NCBI RefSeq assembly: GCF_023333585.1
Contig: NZ_JAIQZN010000003.1
Coordinates: 6,954 to 70,953 of the forward strand
Length of the DNA: 64,000 nt
Reading direction: 5' to 3'
DNA from: Argonema antarcticum A004/B2
GTDB lineage: Bacteria; Cyanobacteriota; Cyanobacteriia; Cyanobacteriales; Aerosakkonemataceae
Positions 1-8,118 of the stretch are shown here, piece after piece (position 1 is the stretch's first letter; each line of letters begins with the position of its first letter). Position numbers and translations under genes: made by a program. A model generated the notes under the pieces. The model saw only the letters and a list, made by a program, of their open reading frames with translations, searched no databases and had not been told where the DNA came from.

Positions 1-740
1 TTGAGTTGATCCACCATTGTGTTGACGGTGTTTTTCAATTCCAGGATTTCGCCTTTAACATCTACTGTAATTTTTTTAGATAAATCGCCATTTGCTACTG
101 CTGTGGTGACTTCGGCAATATTCCGCACTTGGGCTGTCAAGTTGCCTGCCATCATGTTGACGGAATCGGTGAGATCTTTCCAAGTGCCTGCTACGCCTTT
201 CACTTCTGCTTGGACGCCCAATTTGCCTTCTGTTCCCACTTCTCTTGCCACCCGCGTTACTTCTGAGGCAAAGGAACTTAGCTGGGCGACCATTGTGTTG
301 ACAATTTGCGCGGTTTGAAGGAATTCTCCTTTTAAGGGTCTGCCTTCAATTTCTGTTGGGATGGTTTGGGATAAATCGCCATTGGCAACAGCTCGGATCA
401 CGCGAGCTGTTTCAGCTGTTGGCTGCACTAAATCTGTAATTAGTGTATTGACAGAATTAACGCTTTCTGCCCAGGAACCGCCAGCGGAACCCAAGGAGGC
501 TCTTTGAGTAATTTTGCCGTCTTTACCAACAACGGTGCTAACCCGCTCTAGCTCTTTGCTCATCCTTTGATTGAGTTCGATGATGTCGTTGAGCGTATCG
601 GCTATTTTCCCTGCTATGCCTGTCTTGTCGATCGGCATCCGCGCACTAAAGTTACCTTTCTTAACAGATACGAGTATTTTCAGTAGTTCTTTTGTATCCA
701 AGTTATCGGAGTTATCTTTGGGTAATTGTTCGGTTTGCAT
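1..740 (-). CDS. Multi-HAMP signalling protein, N-terminal part (cut by window edge)
   Basis: The frame is open on the minus strand from an ATG at 740 and runs off the window, giving about 246 residues. It begins [13 protein letters not shown] and has no signal peptide or membrane segment. From about residue 20 it consists of successive HAMP-like units, each carrying a variant of '[17 protein letters not shown]' followed by '[12 protein letters not shown]'; at least three units are visible. Cytoplasmic proteins with HAMP arrays are known as the amino half of large hybrid histidine kinases (Nik1/group III type, common in cyanobacteria), where the HAMP ladder passes conformational signals to a histidine kinase core. 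The kinase and receiver domains would lie outside the window, so that part is inferred. It is divergent from nothing: the next gene at 1193 is also on the minus strand, 450 bases upstream. Confidence 0.85.
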   Translation of the reverse strand, partial: MQTEQLPKDNSDNLDTKELLKILVSVKKGNFSARMPIDKTGIAGKIADTLNDIIELNQRMSKELERVSTVVGKDGKITQRASLGSAGGSWAESVNSVNTLITDLVQPTAETARVIRAVANGDLSQTIPTEIEGRPLKGEFLQTAQIVNTMVAQLSSFASEVTRVAREVGTEGKLGVQAEVKGVAGTWKDLTDSVNMMAGNLTAQVRNIAEVTTAVANGDLSKKITVDVKGEILELKNTVNTMVDQL

Positions 741-773
741 AACTTTATCCTCTCTGCGGTTATTATTGTTTTT

Positions 774-894
774 ATGACTTACGCAACTGGCACATTTAGG
801 GTGCGTCAAAAGCGGAAACCCTTATTCTATCAATCTATAACTTCGTCTGACGCACCCTAGAAGTTGATTTAAGTGTGTCACTTGCGTAAGTCAT
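774..894. repeat. MITE-like element, 121 bp, with terminal inverted repeats
   Basis: The ends read ATGACTTACGCAA and TTGCGTAAGTCAT, a 13-base perfect inverted pair. A second, inner inverted pair follows (GGGTGCGTCA and TGACGCACCC). There is no coding capacity. The form fits a non-autonomous miniature transposable element that folds into one long hairpin. It sits just upstream of the multi-HAMP gene. A related end, GGACTTACGCA, is seen near 55304. Confidence 0.7.
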
Positions 895-1192
895 GTTTTA
901 TACAGCCCAGTCAGCAGAGCTTACGCTCGATCGCTCGTCGGTTCCAAAACTAAAGGGGGAAGTTACCTATTTGGCTAATGAAAGTTCAGATATTAGGGTT
1001 AACGATCGAATTTTGGCTCTATCTAGGGGTAGTTTAAAATCTTTCTCTGGATAGAAGTTACCTGGTGGAGTCTAAACAGTAAGAAGGGGCTAGGGACTAG
1101 GGGCTAGGGATAAGGGGGACAAGGGGGATACTGTCTGCCAACGAACTACATATCACCGCACCCGTCCCCACTCAGCACTAAAGCCGAAGCAC
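895..1192. other. Spacer without a gene
   Basis: No convincing open frame is seen. Positions 1085-1128 hold a short G-rich tandem stretch of 'GGGGCTAGGG' type, one of the dispersed spacer repeats of this genome. Positions 1164-1193 hold a 'CACTCAGCACTAAAGCCGAA' type stretch that recurs near 35090 and, in variant form, inside the hybrid kinase gene near 41250. Confidence 0.6.
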
Positions 1193-1735
1193 TCAAGAAG
1201 GTTTTTGTTCAAAGCTGGGAGCATAAGCCTCCAGCAGAGAACTCACCTGTTTGAGTACATCTCTCCCTGTGCTTTTGCCTAGAGCTTGGCGGGTAGGGTC
1301 TAATTCCGGTTGCTCTAAGTTACGGGCTATAGCCTCGTTGACTTGTTGGGTAATTAAATCTTGAAGTGCTTCTTTAGCACGCTGGCGCTGATAATTGGCC
1401 CCTTCTTCGGTAGTGGCATACAACGGAGGCAGTCGGTTGAGGGCGTAAGCGGCAATGTCGCCGACATCAAGGACGCGATCGCTAGTGGCTTCTATTTGGG
1501 CTGCCCGTGAGATCGCTTCTGAGAGGACCAACTCTTCCATAACGTTAATGAACTGCTTGCGCGGTACTGCAACGACTTCTCCAGTTAAGAGCGATCCCAT
1601 CAGCCGATCCAAGGCCATATATTCTTCTATAGAAAGCTCTGCGGCAGTGTCGCAGATACGTGCCACTTCCGCTTCCATAGCTGGCGTCAGATAACCATCA
1701 TGTAGCGCCTGTTCAACGATTTTTTCGATACTCAT
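1193..1735 (-). CDS. ComFB-family protein
   Basis: The product is 180 residues if it starts at the ATG at 1735 (MSIEKIVEQAL). A longer open frame to 1855 would overlap the upstream peptidase gene and adds a non-conserved leader, so the shorter start is preferred. The N-terminal half has the late-competence ComFB pattern: a helical start, then 'LDRLMGSLLTGEVVAVPR', then 'NVMEELVLSEAI'. The middle has 'LNRLPPLYATTEEGANYQRQ', also typical of the family. Known family members in cyanobacteria bind cyclic dinucleotides, including the cell-size regulator CdgR, so a c-di-GMP or c-di-AMP receptor role is plausible here but inferred. The gene follows the M23 peptidase by 28 bases and is probably cotranscribed with it. 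A GGDEF-EAL protein is encoded at the other end of the window, far from this gene. Confidence 0.82.
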   Translation of the reverse strand: MSIEKIVEQALHDGYLTPAMEAEVARICDTAAELSIEEYMALDRLMGSLLTGEVVAVPRKQFINVMEELVLSEAISRAAQIEATSDRVLDVGDIAAYALNRLPPLYATTEEGANYQRQRAKEALQDLITQQVNEAIARNLEQPELDPTRQALGKSTGRDVLKQVSSLLEAYAPSFEQKPS

Positions 1736-1763
1736 AAGTTTATTTTTGGGAAATCCGTAAGCT

Positions 1764-2723
1764 CTATTCGATTCCTTGAATCCGCCAAGGCGTTGGGTCA
1801 ACGCACTCTCCGTTAACATACAATCCCCAGTGTAAATGAGGCCCTGTGGACGCACCCGTAGAACCTATGGCACCGATGACTTGACCTGGCCCGACGATAT
1901 CTCCTTCCTGTACGTTGATGCGGCTCAAGTGCAGAAAGATGCTGGTTACGCCTTGACCGTGGTCGATGCCGATCGTATTGCCATGCAGTCGGAAGCCTTC
2001 AGAAACTCTTCCTACCAAGGCTACTCGACCGGCTGCCGGAGCAACTACTGGTGAACCATATCCACCAGCGTAATCCACGCCGCGATGGTAGTAGTCTTTA
2101 GCAAAGACACCGTTGTAGTAGCGGCGCACTCCGTAGATGCTGCTGATTCTACCCCGATTTGGTGCCATCAAGGGGCCATTCCAGTATTTTTCTGGGGTGA
2201 TCAGTTTTTTGAAGGCGCTTACCCGGTTAAGTTCATGCTGTGTCGGTTCGGTTCCCCCTCCAGATAGGCGGATGCGTTGGGTGGGAAATGCGCGTCCGGC
2301 TACCTGTACTGTAAGGTTTTGTACCTCATCCCCTGCCTTAACTTGGATTTGGCGAATTCCAGGTGTCTCTAGGGGTGTGGTGGGGATTAATGCGCGAAAG
2401 TTATTCGATCGAATTAAAAAAGTCTGGTAGATCTTATCGCCGACTTTCACGGTGGGAGTACTGCTAAGTGCCGGATTCTGCTGTATGACCACCGACAGGG
2501 TATCGCCTAGTTTGGGATTGGCTGGTGTCACCTGCACCTCTTGGGCGCGTACTGAGCTGACCAGGATAGCAAGACCGATCGCGAATGCTACGCTTATAAT
2601 CTTTGCGTCCCAACCATTCCGGCGTCGTGGCGCTTTTAAAAGAGGTGAGGAGGGCTCTAGCGCCCCAGACCATAAACTTGCTAGCTTTTTCCACAAATAT
2701 CTTGATTGACGCCAGGTACTCAT
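1764..2723 (-). CDS. M23 (LytM-type) metallopeptidase, exported
   Basis: The product is 319 residues from ATG 2723 (MSTWRQSRYLWKKL). The frame stays open to 2765, but the extra codons lie in an AT-rich spacer repeat, so the downstream start is chosen. A hydrophobic segment at about residues 40-58, ending in 'SSVRAQE', acts as signal peptide or anchor. The middle is a beta-rich region. The C-terminal 120 residues are a lysostaphin-type peptidase domain with the zinc motifs 'HRGVDYAGG' and 'HLHWGLYVNG' and an additional 'FLHLS'. Such enzymes cut peptide cross-links of peptidoglycan outside the cytoplasmic membrane. Two minus-strand genes (hfq upstream, comFB-like downstream) are co-oriented. 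Whether it acts in elongation, septation or junction drilling cannot be told from sequence. Confidence 0.9.
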   Translation of the reverse strand: MSTWRQSRYLWKKLASLWSGALEPSSPLLKAPRRRNGWDAKIISVAFAIGLAILVSSVRAQEVQVTPANPKLGDTLSVVIQQNPALSSTPTVKVGDKIYQTFLIRSNNFRALIPTTPLETPGIRQIQVKAGDEVQNLTVQVAGRAFPTQRIRLSGGGTEPTQHELNRVSAFKKLITPEKYWNGPLMAPNRGRISSIYGVRRYYNGVFAKDYYHRGVDYAGGYGSPVVAPAAGRVALVGRVSEGFRLHGNTIGIDHGQGVTSIFLHLSRINVQEGDIVGPGQVIGAIGSTGASTGPHLHWGLYVNGECVDPTPWRIQGIE

Positions 2724-2850
2724 AACAATTTTAGATTTTAGATTGGGGAATTGGGCATGGGGCATTGGGAAGAGGATTTCAAATTTTAGATTTCCGATCG
2801 CAAATTGAAATAAATCTCAAATCTCAAATCTCAAATTCCCCTCTTCTCTT
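2724..2850. repeat. AT-rich dispersed repeats
   Basis: The spacer holds copies of 'TTTTAGATTTTAGATT' (2729-2744) and 'AAATCTCAAATCTCAAATCT'-type runs (2812-2834). The two are near reverse complements of each other and can pair. The same family recurs at many gene boundaries in the window. Confidence 0.7.
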
Positions 2851-3063
2851 CTATTTGGGCTTTACGTATGCGATCGCGTGTCGCCAGACGATGGACGATT
2901 CATTGTTTTCATCGACCACGCCAATGCAGAATTGATCTTGCCAGAGAATCTGTCCGTTTAGTGTTTCCCCACTGATGAGTTTTACTTCGGCTTGTTTTTG
3001 GTCTTTAATCATTGACTGAATTTGACGAGAGCTTGGTAGCCCAGTATCGAATCCGGTAGGCAT
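2851..3063 (-). CDS. hfq: Cyanobacterial Hfq-like RNA-associated protein
   Basis: The product is 70 residues, the usual length for cyanobacterial Hfq. It shows the Sm-like fold pattern: 'PSSRQIQSMIKDQKQAEVKL' at the start, 'TLNGQILWQDQFCIGVVDE' as Sm1, and the closing 'SSIVWRHAIAYVKPK', which replaces the enterobacterial 'YKHAI' Sm2 motif. In Synechocystis this protein has poor RNA binding and acts through the pilus motor PilB1, being needed for motility and transformation; a similar role here is inferred from family membership. The gene is divergent from dapF with 119 bases between the starts. An AGGAG-like site (rc of 'tctgctcctttt') lies just before the ATG. Confidence 0.92.
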   Translation of the reverse strand: MPTGFDTGLPSSRQIQSMIKDQKQAEVKLISGETLNGQILWQDQFCIGVVDENNESSIVWRHAIAYVKPK

Positions 3064-3182
3064 AAGTCTGCTCCTTTTTACATAATTTCCAGTAGGGGCG
3101 GGTTTTACGAGGATGTTGCTGAGTATGCAAGATATGCTCGTATACAGTACCGACCGCTTTCATCACTTTTGAGGATAATTTA
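3064..3182. promoter_or_regulatory. Divergent spacer between hfq and dapF
   Basis: These 119 bases separate two outward-facing genes and must hold both promoters unless transcripts start farther away. It contains 'AGTAGGGGCGGGTTTTA' (3091-3107), a member of the dispersed 'GTAGGGGC' repeat family. A 'GAGGATAATTTA' stretch precedes the dapF ATG and includes its ribosome binding site. Confidence 0.45.
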
Positions 3183-4022
3183 ATGGCAATCGAGTTTACT
3201 AAGTATCACGGGCTGGGAAATGATTTCATTCTGATTGATAATCGCACTTTATCGCTTCCAGTGCTGACGCCGGAGGAGGCTATAAAGTTGTGCGATCGCC
3301 ATTTTGGTATCGGTGCTGATGGTGTAATTTTTGCCCTAAAAGGACAAGATGGCACGGACTATACGATGAGAATTTTTAACTCGGATGGCTCTGAACCGGA
3401 AATGTGTGGCAACGGTATCCGCTGCTTAGCCCAGTTTATCGCTGAATTAGAGGGAATCTCAAGTCAGGATAGCGAATATCGCATTCACACTCTCGCTGGG
3501 GTAATTACACCGAAATTGCGTCGCGATGGTCAAGTTATTGTAGATATGGGACTACCTCGACTGCTAGCTGCTGAAATTCCGACTACGCTTTGTTCCGGCG
3601 ACGAGAAAGTGGTTAACCAGCCTTTGGAAGTGGATGGAAAATCTTGGGATGTCACTTGCGTCAGTATGGGCAATCCTCACTGTATAACGTTTGTGGAGGA
3701 TGTGGCAGCTATTCCTTTAGAAACTGTTGGGCCGAAGTTTGAGCATCACTCGGTTTTCCCTCAACGCACAAATACGGAATTTATTCAAGTGGTTGGACAA
3801 GATTATCTGAAGATGCGGGTGTGGGAACGCGGTGCTGGGGTAACTTTGGCTTGCGGGACGGGTGCTTGTGCTGCGTTGGTTGCTGGGGTGCTGACGGGAA
3901 GATGCGATCGCAAAGCGACTGTTGAATTACCTGGTGGCCCTCTGGAAATTGAATGGTCGGAGGTTGACGGGCGAGTTTACATGACTGGGCCAGCCGAGAA
4001 AGTTTTCACAGGAAAGATTTAG
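3183..4022 (+). CDS. dapF: Diaminopimelate epimerase
   Basis: The product is 279 residues and full length for the family. It converts LL-diaminopimelate to the meso form, used for lysine and for the peptidoglycan stem peptide. Both catalytic cysteines are present: C75 in 'EMCGNGIRC' and C224 in '[10 protein letters not shown]'. The start '[16 protein letters not shown]' is the standard N-terminus of the family, and a GAGGA site lies seven bases before the ATG. The two-lobed repeat typical of the enzyme is visible. The gene is divergent from hfq and followed by a REP-like hairpin rather than another gene, so it is probably monocistronic. Confidence 0.97.
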   Translation: MAIEFTKYHGLGNDFILIDNRTLSLPVLTPEEAIKLCDRHFGIGADGVIFALKGQDGTDYTMRIFNSDGSEPEMCGNGIRCLAQFIAELEGISSQDSEYRIHTLAGVITPKLRRDGQVIVDMGLPRLLAAEIPTTLCSGDEKVVNQPLEVDGKSWDVTCVSMGNPHCITFVEDVAAIPLETVGPKFEHHSVFPQRTNTEFIQVVGQDYLKMRVWERGAGVTLACGTGACAALVAGVLTGRCDRKATVELPGGPLEIEWSEVDGRVYMTGPAEKVFTGKI

Positions 4023-4060
4023 CATTAACGTACATTTTTCCCCATCAACCCGAAATAGCC

Positions 4061-4124
4061 TGTAGGGGCGGGTAACCCTCCTAATTCGATTTTAATATTG
4101 ATATTTTAGTTAAACCCGCCCTTA
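4061..4124. repeat. REP-like hairpin after dapF
   Basis: GGGCGGGT at 4066-4073 pairs with ACCCGCCC at 4114-4121 across an AT-rich loop. The left arm belongs to the 'TGTAGGGGC' repeat family seen also near 3091, 11406, 37803 and 55338. It may terminate or stabilise the dapF transcript, but there is no clear U tract. Confidence 0.55.
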
Positions 4125-4209
4125 TACAGTTTTAAATTTAAGAAAGCTGCCAAATTGGGCTATAGCAATCCTATATTAACTCGAAAATGCGATCGCCATA
4201 AAAATATGA

Positions 4210-4404
4210 CCCACTTTAGCCATTATTACCCCAGATGGTCAATGGCAGGAATTAGACAATCATGTAGCTATAGAAGCTACTGCGAAAATGCTGAGGGGAG
4301 ATACAACAATAAGTGAAGAATAAGCAAAATGGGAGCGTCAAGTTCGGGGAATTTTAGCAAGTTACCCGGATTATCTTGCTGTCGCTTTAGACTGCCACAT
4401 TTGA
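4210..4404 (+). pseudogene. Decayed fragment of an unrecognised small gene
   Basis: One frame reads PTLAIITPDGQWQELDN and continues in protein-like sequence to an in-frame TAA at 4321-4323. It then resumes as AKWERQVRGILASYPDYLAV and ends at a TGA at 4402-4404. A TGA also stands immediately before the first codon, so no start remains. The text looks like former coding sequence rather than random spacer, but I do not recognise the family. The rest of the 4023-4486 spacer holds no other gene. Confidence 0.45.
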
Positions 4405-4486
4405 GCTTGTTAGTGCAAAGATTATTTTAGATATTATCAGCCAGATCGATCTATTGATTGGCCTCAATTGGCAATTAGTTTTAAGC

Positions 4487-5251
4487 TTACTCTGGCACCT
4501 GAAGATCATCAAGGAAACAACGAATAAACTTCCCATAAGCTTCTTTCATAGGCAATTCATCATCCACCTTAATTCGGCGTCTTTTCGCCACAACAGTTTT
4601 ATTTTCAATGGGATTGTAACCTTCTTTCTCATATTCTTCCCAATATAAACCAACTCCTCGCCGTTGCCAAGTTGGTAAATCGTTAAAATTAATCCCATTT
4701 TGAAATAATAATTCGTTTTTGAACGCTACCGACTTATTTTCAAGCGCTGCTGTTGCTTCGGTAACACTTCGACCGGCTTTTCGTAATGTCCAATAACACC
4801 AACCATTCAAGGCGCAACGGGTAGCATCTGCTTGACGCCAGCGGAAATAATCAACTACTTGAGATTTATTTGCACCCAGCCAAACGCGGCTATCAAAATT
4901 TACTATAGTTTGTGCGGCGTGGGTAAATGTGGCGGTGGCGATGCTGGCAGAAATGGAAACAATCTTTTCGAGACTGCGATCGAAAAAATCCCAGTCTGGA
5001 TTGAACAGCACCGAAATTTCATCGCTTTCCGTATAAGCATAAATGCCTTGGAGTTCTTCCAGCAACGCTTTGGCAGTTTGTACCATCAGTTCGTGGAATT
5101 TGGGGTCAAAAGGCTTCTGGTAGCGAGACTCGGTAAAACGCGAAAAACCTCGTCCATCTAGGCGAACTACTGTCCAAGCGCCTGGTAACAGGCGCAGGGA
5201 GTGGAAATATTCCAGCGATCGCATTTGCTTTTCAAAATTATCGTTATCCAT
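4487..5251 (-). CDS. Thg1-like 3'-5' nucleotidyltransferase (TLP)
   Basis: The product is 254 residues. The fingers-palm pattern of the Thg1 family is clear: 'VVRLDGRGFSRFT' carries metal ligand D32, and 'AYTESDEISVLF' carries D77 and E78. The 'HINNLYNT' block of eukaryotic tRNA-His guanylyltransferase is absent and replaced by 'DATRCALNGWCYWTLRKAG', as in bacterial and archaeal Thg1-like proteins. Known TLPs add nucleotides in the 3' to 5' direction to repair truncated 5' ends of tRNAs; in bacteria the G-1 of tRNA-His is normally encoded, so repair is the more likely role. The start overlaps the last 8 bases of the kinase-like gene upstream, pointing to translational coupling and a shared task. 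The exact RNA substrate is unknown. Confidence 0.88.
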   Translation of the reverse strand: MDNDNFEKQMRSLEYFHSLRLLPGAWTVVRLDGRGFSRFTESRYQKPFDPKFHELMVQTAKALLEELQGIYAYTESDEISVLFNPDWDFFDRSLEKIVSISASIATATFTHAAQTIVNFDSRVWLGANKSQVVDYFRWRQADATRCALNGWCYWTLRKAGRSVTEATAALENKSVAFKNELLFQNGINFNDLPTWQRRGVGLYWEEYEKEGYNPIENKTVVAKRRRIKVDDELPMKEAYGKFIRCFLDDLQVPE

Positions 5252-5717
5252 GCTCTACCTCATTTTCCTTCCACTCCGCCACCTCAAAATTTGAGTCATC
5301 AGTCATCTGGACGTAGAAAAGCCGATCGAAACCTTCTGCATAAGAGGGGCGTATTAGCTTTTTAATTGTGACGTAAATCCCCACATCCGGCACCCGCGCC
5401 TTACCAGATCGTTGCTGGTTGCGATCGAGGCATTGCTTGATATCCGATTCACAGTAATAACCGATAATTTCAGCACCGTACATTTTGCCAAGCTGAATTA
5501 GCGATGCGCGATCTTCAAGGGTTGGGTTGGTATTATCTACAACTACCGATCGGCCCTTCTCAAGTGCAGCTTCAATCAACTGTGTCTGTCTTCTAGCGCG
5601 GTTCTTGTTATTACGAATCAAATCTTTGCTGACAATCTCGTGGGTTGTCGCGAAATGAGTGCGAAAAAATGTACTTTTTCCAGAAGCTTGCAAGCCGATA
5701 AAAATGACTAACTGCAT
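5244..5717 (-). CDS. P-loop kinase resembling the 5'-kinase part of T4 polynucleotide kinase
   Basis: The product is 157 residues. The P-loop is 'GLQASGKST' (residues 8-16), followed by 'SKDLIRNN' and 'VVVDNTNPTLEDR', then the lid-like 'CLDRNQQRSGKARVPD'. This order matches the AAA/zeta-like small kinases that include the T4 Pnkp kinase domain. Such enzymes phosphorylate 5'-hydroxyl ends of RNA or DNA, but related proteins use other small substrates, so specificity is uncertain. It is the first gene of a two-gene unit, its end overlapping the Thg1-like gene. Together they could rebuild damaged tRNA 5' ends: the kinase supplies the 5' phosphate that Thg1-family enzymes activate. That joint role is inference. 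Confidence 0.8.
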   Translation of the reverse strand: MQLVIFIGLQASGKSTFFRTHFATTHEIVSKDLIRNNKNRARRQTQLIEAALEKGRSVVVDNTNPTLEDRASLIQLGKMYGAEIIGYYCESDIKQCLDRNQQRSGKARVPDVGIYVTIKKLIRPSYAEGFDRLFYVQMTDDSNFEVAEWKENEVEHG

Positions 5718-5845
5718 AGCTTATCGGCTCCGAAAAGTGGTGAAATTTGATATCTTTTACCACAGATGAACGCAGATGTAGATCTAGATTGATGGTGGAA
5801 TAGGTTTTCGGTATTGACGCTGCGTTAATGCACCCTAATCAAAAC

Positions 5846-7756
5846 TCAAAACTGTAACTCTTCGATCGCGCCTGTTAAACCATTGCTGTTGATTTTTTGG
5901 AGCATTTCCTCAGCTTCTTGACGATCGCGATAAGCGCCCACCTGCATCATCACGCGACCGTTAGCACGAGTCTGAAAAGCGCCGGGAACGATCGATCGCA
6001 CCAGTCTCTGCTGACGCGGACTCTCTACCTCCACGACTACGCGGTAACGCAAACCAAGCGCTACAGCACGATTGGGCACCGAACGCGGGGTAGGAGGGGC
6101 AGAGTAATTGCGTTGTTGCTGGCGGGGATTATCTTGAGATATGGCTACCATCGGCAGGTTATTATCGGTGTTTGCCATCGGAATTTCAGAACCGGGAACA
6201 GGGAGTAGACCCGCTTCCACCCCTGGGTTGGGCAGCGTACCTCTGCCTTGCCTTACAGGTTGTACCGAACCAAAATTCCCTCGTGTGCCTTCTTCTCTTG
6301 TAGAGGGAAAAGAGGGGAGTGGTTGGGATGCCCTCTGGGATTCAGGGGTAGGGATAGAGGAGGTAATTTCTAATGCGCCTGTTTGACTGGTAGAGGGCAA
6401 TACCGGAAGTGTCCTAGAGTCGCGACGCTGCACTCTTGGTTGAGTTTGATTCACCTGCACAGGCTGTATTTGAGATGTTGCTGGCGGGGGGACTGGAATT
6501 TCTACAGCGGTATTTGATGGGAAGCTATTTGTCGATCGCGTTCCCCTAGAACTTAGAATCGGCGAGACAACTGTCGGCGGTGACTGTGAAGCCGTGACTT
6601 CGACAGGAGTTGGGGGGGCTGTTCCCGCCAGATCCAGGCGTCCGGTAGTACGATTCCTAGCTAGTTGATTGCCAAAAGCTGGGATGGTTTGGCTGGAAGT
6701 TTTGCCATTGATATCAAGGCGGCGATTGTTGCGAAAAATATTGGCTCCCGGTTGCTGGGCCGTTCCCAGATCGGGCCGTGCTTCGCCGATCGCAACTATT
6801 CCATCTCGGCTGTTTCCCTCAATTGTATTACCGCGCAAAACAGGTTGCGCTTTGTTTTGAACTACTATGCCATCTAGGTTTTGGGTGATGCGATTGCCCA
6901 CTAGCAACGGTGCCGCATTTTGACCGATGTTAATCCCAAATCCAGTTTTCTCAAATACATTTTCCCGCACTTCTGGCCGCGAGGTATTGTAAATAGTAAT
7001 TCCATTCGCCCCATTCTCAGAAAAATAATTGTTGCGAATCAGAGTCGCACTGTTGCCAGTAACTGAGATGCCGTCGTGGCTGTTACCGATAAAAGTATTG
7101 TCGGCTACCACCGGACTACTGGATTCTATCCACAAACCATAGCCTCTTCGGTTGGTATTGGTTACTGTCACTCCGGTAATTCCGGCTTTGTCTGCCCCCA
7201 GAATGGCGATGTTTTGGCGGGCGAAGGTGGGGCTGATAAAAAGACCGCCGCCTTTGATGATGATATTTCTGCCTTTGCTAGCGGGGTCGCCCTGAATTGT
7301 CACACCGGGTTTTAGCGTAATTGGAAAGGTTTCGCCAGTTTCTTCGCTATAGGTGCCCGGTGCAAGCACGATCGCAGTATTTGGCCCTGCTACCCGCAGT
7401 GCTTGGGTAATGGTTTTGAAGGGAGTGCGATCGCTGCCGTTGCCAGTAGTATCGTTACCAGTAGTGGGATTAACCAATAACTGGGTTGTTTCTGATTTTG
7501 CTGGCGTTTCATCTCTACTCTGGGCTAGTTGCTGGGATACAGTTTCCGCCTGCGCCGGGGTTTTACCCAAGGCTAGGGTGACTGCGGTTGCTAGTATTGT
7601 AGCGATCGCAACTGCATCTCTGGCTAATGCTAGAGTCCAAAATTGTCTCTGCTGGCCTTGGTTTGCCAATTTTGCCCTCATTTTAGGCGGGATGCTGATA
7701 TCCAACTGGATTGCGGATAAAATTTGGCGATGGAAGCAAGGATGTCTTAAATTCAC
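5846..7756 (-). CDS. Exported DUF1565/parallel beta-helix protein with C-terminal SPOR-like domain
   Basis: The product is 636 residues, starting at GTG 7756; an AGAGAGG site seven bases upstream supports this start over the internal ATG at 7681. Residues about 40-70 form a signal segment ending in 'PAQAET'. Residues about 90-160 are a DUF1565 block ('NGSDRTPFKTITQAL', 'VLAPGTYSEETGETFP'), followed by about eight turns of a right-handed beta helix rich in 'N.I..N..DGI.V' units to about residue 370. A long Pro/Ser/Thr-rich linker leads to a C-terminal segment 'GRVMMQVGAYRDRQEAEEML' of the SPOR type, which in known proteins binds denuded peptidoglycan. An envelope or surface role is therefore likely; enzyme activity (lyase-like) is not proven. 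It stands alone between the kinase pair and thiDE. Confidence 0.8.
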   Translation of the reverse strand: MNLRHPCFHRQILSAIQLDISIPPKMRAKLANQGQQRQFWTLALARDAVAIATILATAVTLALGKTPAQAETVSQQLAQSRDETPAKSETTQLLVNPTTGNDTTGNGSDRTPFKTITQALRVAGPNTAIVLAPGTYSEETGETFPITLKPGVTIQGDPASKGRNIIIKGGGLFISPTFARQNIAILGADKAGITGVTVTNTNRRGYGLWIESSSPVVADNTFIGNSHDGISVTGNSATLIRNNYFSENGANGITIYNTSRPEVRENVFEKTGFGINIGQNAAPLLVGNRITQNLDGIVVQNKAQPVLRGNTIEGNSRDGIVAIGEARPDLGTAQQPGANIFRNNRRLDINGKTSSQTIPAFGNQLARNRTTGRLDLAGTAPPTPVEVTASQSPPTVVSPILSSRGTRSTNSFPSNTAVEIPVPPPATSQIQPVQVNQTQPRVQRRDSRTLPVLPSTSQTGALEITSSIPTPESQRASQPLPSFPSTREEGTRGNFGSVQPVRQGRGTLPNPGVEAGLLPVPGSEIPMANTDNNLPMVAISQDNPRQQQRNYSAPPTPRSVPNRAVALGLRYRVVVEVESPRQQRLVRSIVPGAFQTRANGRVMMQVGAYRDRQEAEEMLQKINSNGLTGAIEELQF

Positions 7757-8118
7757 AGTTAGCCTCTCTTTGTCTTTATAGGTTAAAGGTTGCTTGTATG
7801 GGAAAATGTCAGGTGTGTTAATTTCTTTCTTTACACCCTACACCCTTTTTCAGATGCTGATTGTGGGAGTTAACGGGAAAAGTCAGAAGGTTGATGTGAC
7901 TGTCAACAGGGGAAGCAGATTCTTTGAGAAGAATCTGAATAATATTCAGATTTTCCGGTAAAATCGTTGCACCAGCAGCAGTGGCTTTCAAATCCAGACC
8001 TAAGAATCCAACTTAGTAACTGTGGGATTCTCAAAACGATCTTAGTTTGGAAGGTGGGTTTTCCCCACCAATACAAAGCCCGTGCTAGTGACGCGCAAAT
8101 AAGATTGGAGTTGTTTCG
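7757..8118. other. Spacer before thiDE with two overlapping hairpins
   Basis: No gene is seen on either strand. At 7916-7937 a 9-base perfect stem (CAGATTCTT / AAGAATCTG) with a TGAG loop is followed by an overlapping palindrome CTGAAT-AAT-ATTCAG at 7935-7949; only one of the two can form at a time. A CTGAGA-type thi box, the mark of a TPP riboswitch, is not found. A GGAG site lies close before the thiDE start. Confidence 0.45.

Noticed and set aside
7757-8118. TPP riboswitch before thiDE
   Set aside because: The conserved CTGAGA and ACCTGA elements could not be found; only simple hairpins are visible.
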